Source: Amorphochlora amoebiformis (lineage: Eukaryota; Cercozoa; Chlorarachniophyceae). Taken from it: a DNA stretch of 64,000 nt. This document shows positions 45,011 through 57,879 of this stretch, piece after piece (the stretch's first letter is position 1; each line of letters starts with the position of its first letter). A program made the translations under genes and the position numbers. The notes under the pieces were generated by a model. The model ran no database searches. It was not told the origin of the DNA and was given only the letters and a program-made list of their open reading frames with translations. The stretch covers positions 868,001 through 932,000 of the forward strand of contig BAAHQB010000033.1 of the NCBI GenBank assembly GCA_054601695.1, written 5' to 3'.

Positions 45011-45211
45011 ATGTATAGATATACATATATACATTTATACATATATATGTTATTAAAATATATATACAAACATATGTGCATAATACACGCTCAATTACAT
45101 TATTTGATAAGGTTATGAGCGCCCAATCGGAGCGTAAGGAGATTGAAACCCGGTTAGTATATGTTAGATACAAACTATAAAAAATATCTGCCGCATCATA
45201 TGTAAATGTAC

Positions 45212-45242
<31 letters not shown>

Positions 45243-45329
45243 GTATGTATATATATATATATACATACATCTATTTGTAGATAAGATGAAAAGAGTGTAA
45301 GGACAATGAAGAACGGCTCGGATATTTTC

Positions 45330-45370
<41 letters not shown>

Positions 45371-45758
45371 ACACATATACATATATATATTATAATTATC
45401 ATTATATATATATATAGACATATATATATATATTATATATTATCTATATTTATATATTACACATATTCGTGCACTTACGCATGGATATATGCTCAGAATA
45501 CATGAGATCGAAAAGAAGATGGAGGATACTGGGGGTGATGAGGACGAAAAATCCCAGATGGAAGATCAGGTACATCGAGATTCGAGTGAATAGAATATAT
45601 CTGATAAATATACGTATTTGTTTGTGTACATACAGACATATGTATATCTATGTATATATACATTATATATATATATATATATTATATATATATACTAATA
45701 AATATGTATGTATGCATACATACTATATATTGCACATATATATATATATATAATATAA

Positions 45759-45791
<33 letters not shown>

Positions 45792-46269
45792 CACATATAT
45801 ATATATATATGGAAATATAAATGTGTGTGTGTGTGTGTGTGTGTGTGCATTTGCGGGTATACAATATGTAACATATGTACAGGTATACCTAACACATAAA
45901 TAAACCAGCTTGCAGCCTTGTATGAGTCTCTAAACCGCCTGGAAGACAGGGATAGCGCCAAACCACGAGCCATCTCCATCCTCCGGTGTCCATAATATAT
46001 CGTAAATAATTATATATATATATATATGTATATAGCAATCTGTCTCACTCTCAATATGGGTTGAAGCATATGTATAATTATACATATGTATGGACACACA
46101 CACAAAAATATACACATGTATACATGTTTCTCTGTTAGGATGTAATGTGCTTGCTACATTGGTGGTGTACATGCACTGTGTTTGCATGTATATATATATA
46201 TATATATATATATAAGTATAAGAAGTCATGTACACATATGATATATATATATATACATATATATATATA

Positions 46270-46300
<31 letters not shown>

Positions 46301-47463
46301 ATATAAATGTAAATATATATACACACACATATATATATACCTATATAGGTACACATATATGAAGCTAACAGCGCTAACATCAGAGTATTTTTTGAATATT
46401 TCGTGTTATTGATTCTTTTCTTCTCTTATTCTGGGGCGGGGGTTAAGAGGGCTGGGGTTTGGGAGTGAGGCGATGCTTAACAAGAAGACCAGGTAACTTT
46501 TTTGGGAATACGAATATGTATGTATGAATGGATATATGTAAATGTATACAGACACACAAATATATATTTATATATATAATATATATATATATATATATGT
46601 ATATATATGTATGCATATATATTTATATGTTCACATGTTTTTATACAATGTTCCACAACTGCATGAAAGAGCATATGTACACAAGGGAATTCTCCGGAGG
46701 GTGGCGAATGCGCATAGCGCTTGCACGCGCCTTGTTCCTCGAGCCCGAATTCTTAATTTTGGACGAACCCACGAATCATCTGGATATGGAATCCGTTGTG
46801 TGGCTGGAAAACTATCTCAAGGGGTACTTTAAGTATGTGTGTGTGTGTATGTGTGTGTGTGCGTGTGTATATATTTGCGTGTACTTTTAGATGCACATAT
46901 CTCTTTCTGGGAGTAGTACGGGTGTGTTTTGGTTTGTGTTTTGTGTCGTTTGTTTTGCATGTAAATAAATGTATATATATGTATGTGTATTATATAAATC
47001 TACAGATATATATATATATATATGTATATAAATATAAATATAAGTGTCTATACATATACATATACTTTAAAATAATTATTCATAGATGGAGGAAGTTATT
47101 ACTAATGGTGTCTCACTCACAGGACTTTATGAATGGGGTAAAATACGCAAATCTATGCCGAGGCATATTAACATACATATTTGCAAACGTATTATAAATA
47201 TGTATATATATATATATGTGATATATATGATATGTATATGTATATGTATATATATGTATGTGTATGTGTATATACATATATATACATGTATGTATATATA
47301 TATACATATATATGTGTATATATGTATGTATCTATAAAGATGTACATACTGTCAAATGCATGTACATGTGTATGTATGTAATAGGCATATATGTGTATAT
47401 ATATATATACATATGTATGTATGTATATGTGTGTACACGTGTACCTGTGGTTGCACGCATGTC

Positions 47464-47510
<47 letters not shown>

Positions 47511-48107
47511 ATATTGTACATATATATATATATTTATACATTATGTAAGTACATATTATATATATATATATATATAAAAAAATATATATATATATGTTGT
47601 ATGTGTATGTATTATATATGTGTATATATGTGTGTATATGTGTGCACATATATACATACATATATATATATATACATACACATATATACATACACATAAT
47701 ATACGTAAAATATATGTAATATACACCCACACATATATTAATATATACATGTAAATATATTAGATAATATATTATATTCTATATATATATATATATATAT
47801 ATTATGTGTGTATATACGTGTGTGTGTATATATATATATATATGTATACATGTAAGTATATTAGATGTAAATATGTACAAATGTACATATATCTACACAT
47901 ATATATATATATATATGTATGTGTAATATCTTAACATATATATTTTACGCATAATATATATGCATATGCAGATATCTATATATATATATATATTATATAT
48001 ATGAATATGTGTATTATTTAAGTATGTACATATATACAATATATATATATATATATATATACATATACATTTACATGCATGCATACACTTACGTATATCT
48101 ATAATAC

Positions 48108-48152
<45 letters not shown>

Positions 48153-48407
48153 CATATATGTGTGAGTATGTTTGTATGATAATTTACATTATATATACAT
48201 ATATATATATTACATATGTGTGTATGTATGTATGATAATTTACATAACAGACATATACATTACTATATATATGTGTATGTATGATAATTTACATGACAGA
48301 CATATATATTTGTATGTAGTATATATATATATATATGTATATTCATATAGATACATATAGATATTTCTCCCTAAATATATACTTTCATATGTATATATTT
48401 CCGTATG

Positions 48408-48439
<32 letters not shown>

Positions 48440-49227
48440 TGAGTATTTATGTACATACACACATATATATATTCATATATAAAACACACCTCAATGTGTT
48501 ATATTTCTCATATAGACACGTATACATATATATATACATATATATATATATATGTTAAACATACTATATCAGGTCTGCACCCACATGATTCGTTTCGTAG
48601 AAAAAAAGCTAGTTCCCTACACTGTAAAACCCAACTCTCTCAACTCTCTCACTCTTCCTCTCTCTCTCTCTCTCCCTTTCTTTCTCTCCTTCCCTCTCTC
48701 TCGCTCTCTCTTTCTCTCCTTCCCTCTCTCACTCTTTCCCTCTATCTTTTTTTCTCTCTCCTCTCTCTCTCAATCTCCCTCTTTCCCTCATTTTTCCTCT
48801 CTCTTTCTCCCTCACTCTCCATTTCTCTCTCGCCCTCTCTTTCCTTCTCTCCCTCTTTCCTCTCTTTTCTATCTTTCCCTCTCCCTCTTTCTCTCTTCTT
48901 CTCTATCTTTCTCTCTCTCTCTATTTCTCCTTTTCTTTCTCTCTCCCTGTCTTCTCAAATGTGTATGTATATACGTGCATGTAGATATATTTACATCAAT
49001 AAGTAATATATACATATATATATATATATATATATGTAGGTATATATATATATATATATGTATTAATTTATACATATATATATATATATGTATAGATATA
49101 TATATTTATGTTCATACATACATATATATATATGTTCACATATATATATATATAAATATATATATAATATATATAGATTACATTTACATTTTATATATAC
49201 AACATTTATATATATACATTATATATG

Positions 49228-49270
<43 letters not shown>

Positions 49271-49419
49271 CATATATGTACATGTATGAATATGTATATG
49301 TATATGTATATACATGCATTTAGATATGCATACATAAATGTATATATAAATATATTTATTTCTTTATGTATATATACATGTTTGTGTGTGTATACATATG
49401 AGTATATATATACATACAT

Positions 49420-49460
<41 letters not shown>

Positions 49461-49530
49461 ATTCTATATATATATATATATATACAGGGTAACTATGACC
49501 AATACGTCAAGACGCGCCAAGAGAAGGAGG

Positions 49531-49574
<44 letters not shown>

Positions 49575-49603
49575 ATATTTTTATATATATATATATATAT
49601 TTA

Positions 49604-49661
<58 letters not shown>

Positions 49662-49754
49662 TACATATAATAAATATATATATATATATGTACATATATA
49701 TATATATATATATATTTATGTATATATATTGTGTGGACGTATATGTATAAAAAC

Positions 49755-49824
<70 letters not shown>

Positions 49825-49919
49825 TTGCATATATATAATATTCTAACGTATGTGTGTGTATATACATGTATACATTTATGTCTGCAATTTTTATCTGTGC
49901 ATGCATACATATGAGCAGA

Positions 49920-49963
<44 letters not shown>

Positions 49964-49976
49964 TGTAAATATACAT

Positions 49977-50010
<34 letters not shown>

Positions 50011-50070
50011 AATATAAGTACACATATATAATAAGATAGAGATGTAGTAGGTCGCGAGGCTATTTGGGTG

Positions 50071-50110
<40 letters not shown>

Positions 50111-50167
50111 ATATAATATATCTACACGTACAGATGTACAAATTCATATGTGTGATGTGTACATACG

Positions 50168-50232
<65 letters not shown>

Positions 50233-50492
50233 GTGTGTGCGTGTATGTATATGAATATATATATATATATGTACATATATATATATACAATATATGTGTG
50301 CATGTATGTATATGAATATATATATATATATATATGTATATATGCATATACGATACCTATAAATATTCATATTTATTTGAATATATAATATGTATATTAA
50401 ACTTTATATACACATATGTATATAGACGTAATATGTATACATAATATATATATTGTGTATGTGAATATAACCAAGATACATAATATATATAA

Positions 50493-50524
<32 letters not shown>

Positions 50525-50581
50525 GTATGTATACGTATGTATATATATATATATATATGACTACACATACACGTGTAAACA

Positions 50582-50618
<37 letters not shown>

Positions 50619-51474
50619 GCTATATTAATATATATACACATATATATATATATATACTATATATATATATATATATATATATCATATAGACACAACAGCA
50701 AAAACAATACGAAGCCGAGCAAAAGGATATTGCTCAACTTAAGGTACATACAATATTAACATATACTTGCATATATATATATATATATATATTATATTTC
50801 TAAATATATACTTATTTAAAATAATAATTACACAAAATAATATATGTCCGTATGCATATACATACATATATTCATATATACGCTCTTTCCCCACATTTAC
50901 AGTAAACATACACATGTATCTCACGTACGTACAAATAAATTTATGACCAATAAGACAAGCTTAACACTAACCCGAAACCTAATTTAACGTTAGGAATTCG
51001 TCGCGAAATTTGGACACGGTACGAAAAAACTCGCAGCCCAGGTCTCAACTCTAACCCAAACATAGCCCATAATCCTGACCCTAACCAAAGCCCAGGTCCT
51101 AACCCTATTCCAAACCCTAACCCTAACCCTAAACCTAACCCTAACCCTAACCCTAAACCCTGACCCTAAAACCAACAAGCCCAGGTCTTAACCCTAACCC
51201 AAACCCTAAGCCTAAACCTAACCCTAATCCTAACCCTGACAAGCCCTAAACTTCGACTACTGCTAAACCCTAACCCTAACGCAAATGTTAATACCGTACT
51301 ATTTAGTGATAGTCCTAACCTTGACGGTAAGGTAAGGTCAGTACGGAACTGTTAGAGTTAACCGTGAGTCTAGAAGTATGTTCTTTGTGAGCGTAAGTCT
51401 GATTCTTAAGTGTAACGCTCATTCCAGGGCAAGTCGAGAGAGAAGATACTGAATCGAAAGATTGAGGTATTCTG

Positions 51475-51513
<39 letters not shown>

Positions 51514-51849
51514 GTATATTTGTATATGTGTATGTAGACATATATGTGTACGTTGTAATTTATATATGTGTATTAAATTTTGTACACATATCTTCTGTTT
51601 GATGGTGTATAAATATACATATTTGCTTAGGATCAAGGTTAGGGTTAGGATTTGGGTTGGGTTTAAGGTTAGGGTTGGGGTTAGGGTTAGGGTTTGGGCT
51701 TGGAATAGGACCTGGCTATTGGGCTAGGGTCAGGATTAGGGTTGGGCTATGTTTGGGTTAGGGTTAAGACCTGGGCTGCGGGTTTTTTCGTACCGTGTCC
51801 AAATTTCGCGACGAATTCATACATACATATACATACATATATACATATG

Positions 51850-51899
<50 letters not shown>

Positions 51900-51932
51900 A
51901 TATGAACATATACATTCACTCAACCGTACATG

Positions 51933-51966
<34 letters not shown>

Positions 51967-52189
51967 CAGGCCCTAACTCAATCCTAACCCTAACCCTAGC
52001 CCTAACAGTCCCAGCACACCAACCCCACTAAGTAGCCTAATAAATGACCCTTAGACTAAGACGTGGGGAATAATCTGATAAGGTTCTGTGAACATTCTGA
52101 TAATAATCCTATTAGGCGGGTCTTACTGCTCCAGTAGCTGTTCAGGAACCGGTTGACTTCGAGTTTGGGTATCAATATTTATATTTATG

Positions 52190-52220
<31 letters not shown>

Positions 52221-52576
52221 TTGTATATGTATGTATATATTACGTGTGTATATAGGAACCCGGGAAAGCTTCCAACCCCTCTCCTTACTATCCAGGTTGT
52301 ATTATTTATCATTATTATTATATATTATTATTATTCATTATTATTTATTATGACTATTATTATTTATTATTACTCCTAGTATTATTTCTATTATTATTAT
52401 TACTACTAGTATTGTTTCTATTATTATTAATGTTATTACTATTATTATTATTATTATTCATGAGAATTATCATTATTACTATTATTAATATTATTATGGT
52501 GTTTACATGTACTGTATACATGTCCAATTGATTCTGTGATACATTATTGATATAACTGACCTAAATCTATTCACCC

Positions 52577-52619
<43 letters not shown>

Positions 52620-52763
52620 ATTAACACATATACACACATATATACATATGCATATTATGTACATTACATACTCACATATTGTTATACACACAGGAAGTAT
52701 CCTTTGGATATTCACCAGACCGCCTTCTGTAATCTAACACGATTTCTTAGCTAACCCAACCCG

Positions 52764-52794
<31 letters not shown>

Positions 52795-53383
52795 TAATAT
52801 TATATAATATTCATATATCTAATTATAACCCTAACCCTAACCCTTCTCTAACCCTAACCCTTCTCTAACCCTAAGCTTACCACTCCCAACCCTAACCCTA
52901 CCCCTAACACCCGTACAACCCTAAAATCCTCAAAATTGCCGTAACACTAACTAATGTCTATTTTCGTTTTCCGTTTTTGGGGTTAGGTATGAAAACGTGG
53001 ATTTCGGCCTCGACCCGGAAACTCGCCTTGCTCTGCTGGGGCCAAATGGTCAGTAAATTTAAATTTTTGTGCTCGTGTGCGCCGCCATTGGATATGATTG
53101 AATATGACGTGTGTGTGTGTATATATATGTCTTGCCCTGCTGAGGCACAGGGGGGGTTTCAATTGAATAATAAATTTGTGTGTGATGTGTATATATGTGT
53201 GCAGTGGATCTTTTTGCTGATTGTAGTCTTTTTATTCAGGAATGTGGGTATAGTATAGTATATATATGTATGTGTGTGTAGATGTGTAAATATACATATA
53301 AAAATATCACATCAACTTCCACACCAACTTATATACATATACAAAGAATACATTGACATGTTAACATATAGGTATACTATATC

Positions 53384-53417
<34 letters not shown>

Positions 53418-53545
53418 CGCCGGCAAATCTACGCTGCTGAAGCTTATGACTAGGGAACTCCAACCCACCGCTGGGTATATCACATGCATGCAGTATATTA
53501 CTCAAAATCAACACATCGTTGGGACTTTGTAATATATATAAATAC

Positions 53546-53584
<39 letters not shown>

Positions 53585-54017
53585 GATATATAATATATAT
53601 ATATATACATATATATATCGTATGCATCATGTAGTTTCGTATTCATGTGCGGTATGTGATACTCAATGTGCAGATGTGTTCAAGACTCTGTCACGTATAA
53701 CTACGTAAAACTCTCCCTTTCCTCCCTCAGTAAAGTTGGCCTAAGCCCAAACCTAAAGATCGCGAAGTTTACTCAACATTTCGCCGATATTTTAGACGAA
53801 GAGCTCACCCCCCTCGAGTAGTCCTAACCATAAACCTAATCCCTAACGCAAGCCTAAATCTGACGCTCATCCTCTTTTCTCAGGTTTATGGATCGTCTCT
53901 TTCCAGAGAAGGGGTAATCTTCACCGTTTATGTAGAGGGCAATATAGTATTTATGTGAATTGCATGAAGATATGTGTAAATATAGATATATGTGTATATC
54001 TGAATGCATATCGTATG

Positions 54018-54054
<37 letters not shown>

Positions 54055-55207
54055 CATATAGATATATGTATACATATATATATATATATATATATATAAA
54101 CGAAAATATACAATTCTTTTTTGTGTATATGTATACATGTTATGCTATGCTGTAGGATTGCGGAAGCTTAGGGAAAAGTGAGGATATGCAAACGAAATCT
54201 TTAAATATACATATTACAAACAATATATATATATATATTATATATATATATATATATGTGTGTGTACCCATGATATGCATTATACATTAAAGGACTTCTT
54301 TTATACGTTTTGATATGCAACTGCAGGACTGCGGATATGAGAAGATTTTTAGGGCGTTTCGGGATAAGTGGGGACATTCAGACTACACAGATAAAATTTC
54401 TCTCCGAAGGCCAGAAAGCAAGGGTATTTGTATGAGATTATGTACACAAGATAGATATACGTAATATATACATACATATATATATATACACATATACATT
54501 GATATACGTATATATTTGTGTGTTCCACATAGTATTGTGTACATATATCAAAACATACATGTAGTATATTTAGGTGGTATTCTCCAAGATTAACCTGGAT
54601 AATCCTCAACTTCTCCTGCTAGATGAACCTACGAACGCCCTGGATATGTATCCCTATAAAATTTACATATATATATATATATATATTTACATATATATAT
54701 ATATATATGTATATTGCACAATAGCACATACATTTATAAATAATATATATATATATATGTAATAAGAGAAAAAGCGAAAGAGAGAGCGAAAAAAAGAGCT
54801 AAAGAGAGAATTCCACAAAACACTTTTTACAAAACTATGTAAATATGTAAAAAGGATACATATTATACTATAGAAATATTATACATATATATATATATAT
54901 ATGTAGTACCCATAAATATATATATATATATGTGTGTATGTATATATGTTTATATATATATATATATATAATATATGTATATATATATATATATATATTA
55001 TTATTGTAGCACATGAGAGTAGGATCTAAACATAAATATACATATATATATATATATATATTATATACATATATATATATATGTATATATTATATATATA
55101 TATATATATTTATATGTATATGTAAATATTCAGGGAGTCAATAGATGCTCTAGCGAGGGCTTTGCAAGTAAGTACATAAATAATACAAGTTCATTCCTAC
55201 ATATACT

Positions 55208-55241
<34 letters not shown>

Positions 55242-55244
55242 TAC

Positions 55245-55294
<50 letters not shown>

Positions 55295-55433
55295 TGAATA
55301 TGTATGTATATATATATATATATATATGTAAATAACACGTACATATACATAAATACATATCATATTTATACGAAATTGCTCATGTGCACATACATATATA
55401 CATACATATACATACATATATATATATATATAT

Positions 55434-55487
<54 letters not shown>

Positions 55488-55919
55488 TAATTATATATCT
55501 ACACACATACATATTCACACATATATAAATATATATTTTTATATATGTATATGTATAAATTTATGTATAAATGTTTATATATGCTTCAATTACACATATG
55601 TGTAGATATGGAGTATTACAACTTATATAAACTTGTAACGTGTAGACTTTCAAAGGCGCTGTAGTCCTTGTCTCGCACGATATGCGCCTCATTTCGCAGG
55701 TATGATGCATGTTGAGAATATATACATATGTTTATAATATATATATATATATATATATGTATTGTATACATATGAGTAATCATACATATATATATATATA
55801 TATATATTTGTATTATAAAAATATATATATTTATACATGTATACATATGTAAACATATATGTATATATATACATATACATATTGTGTGTATTTGTTACAA
55901 ACCATAAATGTATGTCTGC

Positions 55920-55971
<52 letters not shown>

Positions 55972-56196
55972 ACGTCATGTATCATATCGTGGTTTAGTAC
56001 AAATGGATATATATGTATATACATACATATATTATATCCATATATTACATATGTCATGTTAATACAGGTTGCAAAGCAAATCTTCGTAGTAGACAAGAAG
56101 TGTGTAACACCCTTCCAAGGTACGATTATGGACTTCAAGAAAAATCTACAAAACAAACTTAGTGGGGACATCCGTATGTCGCAAGGGACTGCATGA
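40367..56196 (+). CDS. ABCF2: ABC-F ATPase of ABCF2/Arb1 type, 30 exons
   Basis: Soluble twin-ATPase; in yeast and animals this branch (Arb1/ABCF2) acts in ribosome biogenesis. Exons: 40367-40507, 40958-41123, 41605-41696, 42267-42344, 42581-42642, 43342-43406, 44147-44208, 45112-45152, 45497-45569, 45909-45985, 46448-46492, 46686-46823, 47086-47137, 48573-48623, 49488-49529, 50690-50743, 50994-51041, 51428-51466, 52116-52168, 52256-52295, 52694-52728, 52987-53048, 53417-53474, 53731-53817, 53884-53913, 54327-54423, 54574-54647, 55134-55167, 55646-55699, 56068-56196; 692 residues, all in phase. NBD1: [41 protein letters not shown]. Linker: [23 protein letters not shown]2: [28 protein letters not shown] (His of TNHLD replaced by Ala), VSHDMRL. 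Exon 1 encodes a signal peptide ([16 protein letters not shown]); a cytosolic start at ATG 40910, in frame with exon 2, is the alternative. Exon 12 could instead end at 46832. Confidence 0.92.
41124..41480. repeat. Degenerate telomere-like sequence in ABC-F intron 2
   Basis: The intron begins GTAACCTAACCCTCCTAAAC at the donor and continues with scattered CTAACCCC, CTTAACCCCC and CCTAATCCTAGCCC units. This is C-rich, sense-strand telomere-like sequence with much decay. No exon was seen in 41124-41604. Confidence 0.55.
42413..42486. repeat. Long pure (TA)n run
   Basis: About 74 nt of uninterrupted TA dinucleotide in ABC-F intron 4, one of the longest pure runs in the window. Confidence 0.95.
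43577..43908 (+). mobile_element. SINE-like dispersed element, copy 1
   Basis: A TA-free island of about 330 nt inside ABC-F intron 6 (43407-44146), matching the reverse strand of 57900-58199. Shared blocks: TATGTTATTGTTAGYGCR at the 5' end, ACTACCGGGTACT, AATCTCC-rich repeats, and ATATCTACT-TTCGAAC-GTCCCCTCATG near the 3' end, in the same order. The 5' part has a hairpin CCTTAGTGGTATAAGG (43599-43614) resembling a tRNA D-arm/A box, and GTTGAAGTCC (43635-43644) close to a B box, at roughly tRNA spacing. A tRNA-derived SINE is plausible; no clear target duplication is visible. Confidence 0.55.
48640..48956. repeat. 317-nt polypyrimidine (CT-rich) tract
   Basis: Almost purely C and T on the coding strand of ABC-F intron 14 (48624-49487), directly after exon 48573-48623. 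The Ser/Leu/Pro-rich open frames here are repeat translations. Confidence 0.95.
50994..51135 (+). repeat. Inverted repeat, left arm (includes ABC-F exon 17)
   Basis: Starts with exon 50994-51041 and continues into CCCTAA-type intron sequence. Its reverse complement recurs at 51818-51676. Over the 48-nt exon only one base differs (a Leu CTC codon versus CCC), and the match continues about 90 nt with small differences into the telomere-like flank. Confidence 0.92.
51047..51290. repeat. Interstitial telomere-like repeat, CCCTAA sense
   Basis: Dense CCCTAA units with AAACCCTAAGCC variants in ABC-F intron 17 (51042-51427), beginning about 6 nt after the donor. Confidence 0.9.
51676..51818 (-). 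repeat. Inverted repeat, right arm (antisense copy of exon 17)
   Basis: Reverse-complement copy of ABC-F exon 17 plus its downstream telomere-like flank, inserted in intron 18 (51467-52115). It contributes TTAGGG units on + to that intron. The unique loop between the arms holds exon 51428-51466. Confidence 0.92.
52300..52500. repeat. (ATT)n trinucleotide-rich stretch
   Basis: Imperfect ATT/TTA trinucleotide runs with CTATT and TAGT interruptions, starting just after the exon 20 donor in ABC-F intron 20 (52296-52693). Confidence 0.8.
52827..52925. repeat. Interstitial telomere-like repeat before exon 22
   Basis: CCCTAACCC units interrupted by CCTTCT in ABC-F intron 21 (52729-52986). Downstream are a good branch-point candidate ACTAACTAAT and the acceptor GGGGTTAG at 52986. 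Confidence 0.85.
53818..53883 (+). other. Short intron made mostly of telomere-like repeat
   Basis: ABC-F intron 24, 66 nt, between exons 53731-53817 and 53884-53913. After the GT it reads as decayed CCCTAA units (CCTAACC, ACCTAATCCCTAACGC, GCCTAAATC) followed by a short pyrimidine tract and CAG. It is one of the few short introns in this gene and has no TA microsatellite. Confidence 0.75.
54156..54186 (+). pseudogene. Possible decayed duplicate of ABC-F exon 26
   Basis: In intron 25, TGTAG/GATTGCGGA followed by AGCTTAGGGAAAAGTGAGGA resembles the start of exon 26 (TGCAG/GACTGCGGA ... TTTTTAGGG ... ATAAGTGGGGA). If spliced in the same phase it would reach a TAG stop after four codons. It may be a degenerate exon copy or a poison exon; the similarity is short. 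Confidence 0.3.
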
Positions 56197-56460
56197 TGAC
56201 TAGATGATAGTTTAATCACGGTACTAAGTTCTAGTAAGTTATCTAGATTATCTGACGCTATATCTGTGCTGGATTCATGATAAATAAACGGTTACTCAGG
56301 CTCTAGATACCTAGGATACTGAGTATCATCCGAATTATTGACATTTTGCGTTTTGCTTTTTTAGTTTGATAGATTCTCTAGATTCTAGAGACTATTGCTA
56401 TCTCTAGATCTAGCTATAGCAGCAGTCTACATTCACTAGATTCAGTATACTACTAGTACT

Positions 56461-56600
56461 ACGTACGTATGTACGTAGGTGTACGTACCAGACGTAATAA
56501 TACATACGTACGTATGTACGTGAATATACGTACTAGACGTAATTGGAAAACTAGATAGGTTACGTACGTATACGTACGTATACGTGTATTATATATACAC
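56461..56600. repeat. ACGT-palindrome block, copy 1
   Basis: About 140 nt dense in ACGTACGT and TACGTA palindromes, with a repeated CGTACYAGACGTAAT motif and an ACTAGATAGGTTACGT segment. A second copy begins 287 nt downstream. Confidence 0.9.
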
Positions 56601-56639
56601 AACATATACCTACACATATAAATATACATGTGTACATAT

Positions 56640-56677
<38 letters not shown>

Positions 56678-56686
56678 CGCAAATAC

Positions 56687-56730
<44 letters not shown>

Positions 56731-56747
56731 ATATATATTTAATACAT

Positions 56748-56887
56748 ACGTACGTATGTACGTAAGTGTACGTACCAGACGTAATAATACATACGTACGT
56801 ATGTACATGAGTATACGTACTAGACGTAATTCGTAAACTAGATAGGTTACGTTCGTATACGTAGGTATACGTGTATTATATATACAC
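56748..56887. repeat. ACGT-palindrome block, copy 2
   Basis: Direct repeat of 56461-56600, same order and orientation, with scattered substitutions. The two copies are separated by (TA)n sequence. Confidence 0.9.
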
Positions 56888-56931
56888 ATATTTATATACT
56901 TGAGAATCTTGCTCTCCTATTTACATGCAAA

Positions 56932-57043
<112 letters not shown>

Positions 57044-57565
57044 CTAGTATATATTATAGTATTTAATATATATTCGTAGCTTAGGTAGCTAGTAGTATTC
57101 AGGTATGAAGTAACTCTTGTAACTTAGCGTCTAGCTGGATATAGACTAGATAGATATGTTAGTCTATGTCTAGCTATAACTCTAGAACTCCTGTTAGTCT
57201 ATGTCTGAGTATGTATGTCTAGTATGTCCTAGACCTACTAGACCATCTAGCCATATCTAGTATATGTATTAGTCTAGGGCCTCTAGGCTCGAACTCAGAC
57301 TAGTACCTAGAGTACTAGTATCTAGAGTATCTAGAGTATATCCTAGATATCAGTAGAGTCTACGGTCAAAGCAATAGACCTAGTAGACACACGGCTTTGC
57401 AATCGACCTACTTTCTGTACAAATTAACACATAACATTATTGCGCTTGGGACTATGGGACTATCTAGAGGTTACAACTGTGAAGTCTAGGAAGTCTTGAG
57501 CTCTATTTCCACCGGCCTAGTTGGCCGGATTGCGGTTAGCTTCAATCATTCGGTGTTGAAAATAA

Positions 57566-57815
57566 TTACGTAGTGCTGAAGGATATTCGAGCAATTCCGT
57601 CCCCTATCCTATTTTGGTGATGCGACGCCGATCCGCCGTGGTAATGTGGATTGTGGTTGTTTTGATATTTGGGGGGAAAGTCTGTGGGGTGCTGAGCGAC
57701 TGGTAGATGGTGTACATATTTGTATATGTACTTGTATGTACTAGATATATTTAACATATTGCGCATATGTGCCTTAAATATATTTACACCAATAAACATG
57801 TGTACATTTGTACAT

Positions 57816-57846
<31 letters not shown>

Positions 57847-57848
57847 TA

Positions 57849-57879
<31 letters not shown>

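Noticed and set aside
48449-49006. Ser/Leu/Pro-rich open frame of 185 codons
   Set aside because: Its body is the CT-rich tract in ABC-F intron 14; only the short segment 48573-48623, in a different frame, is a real exon.
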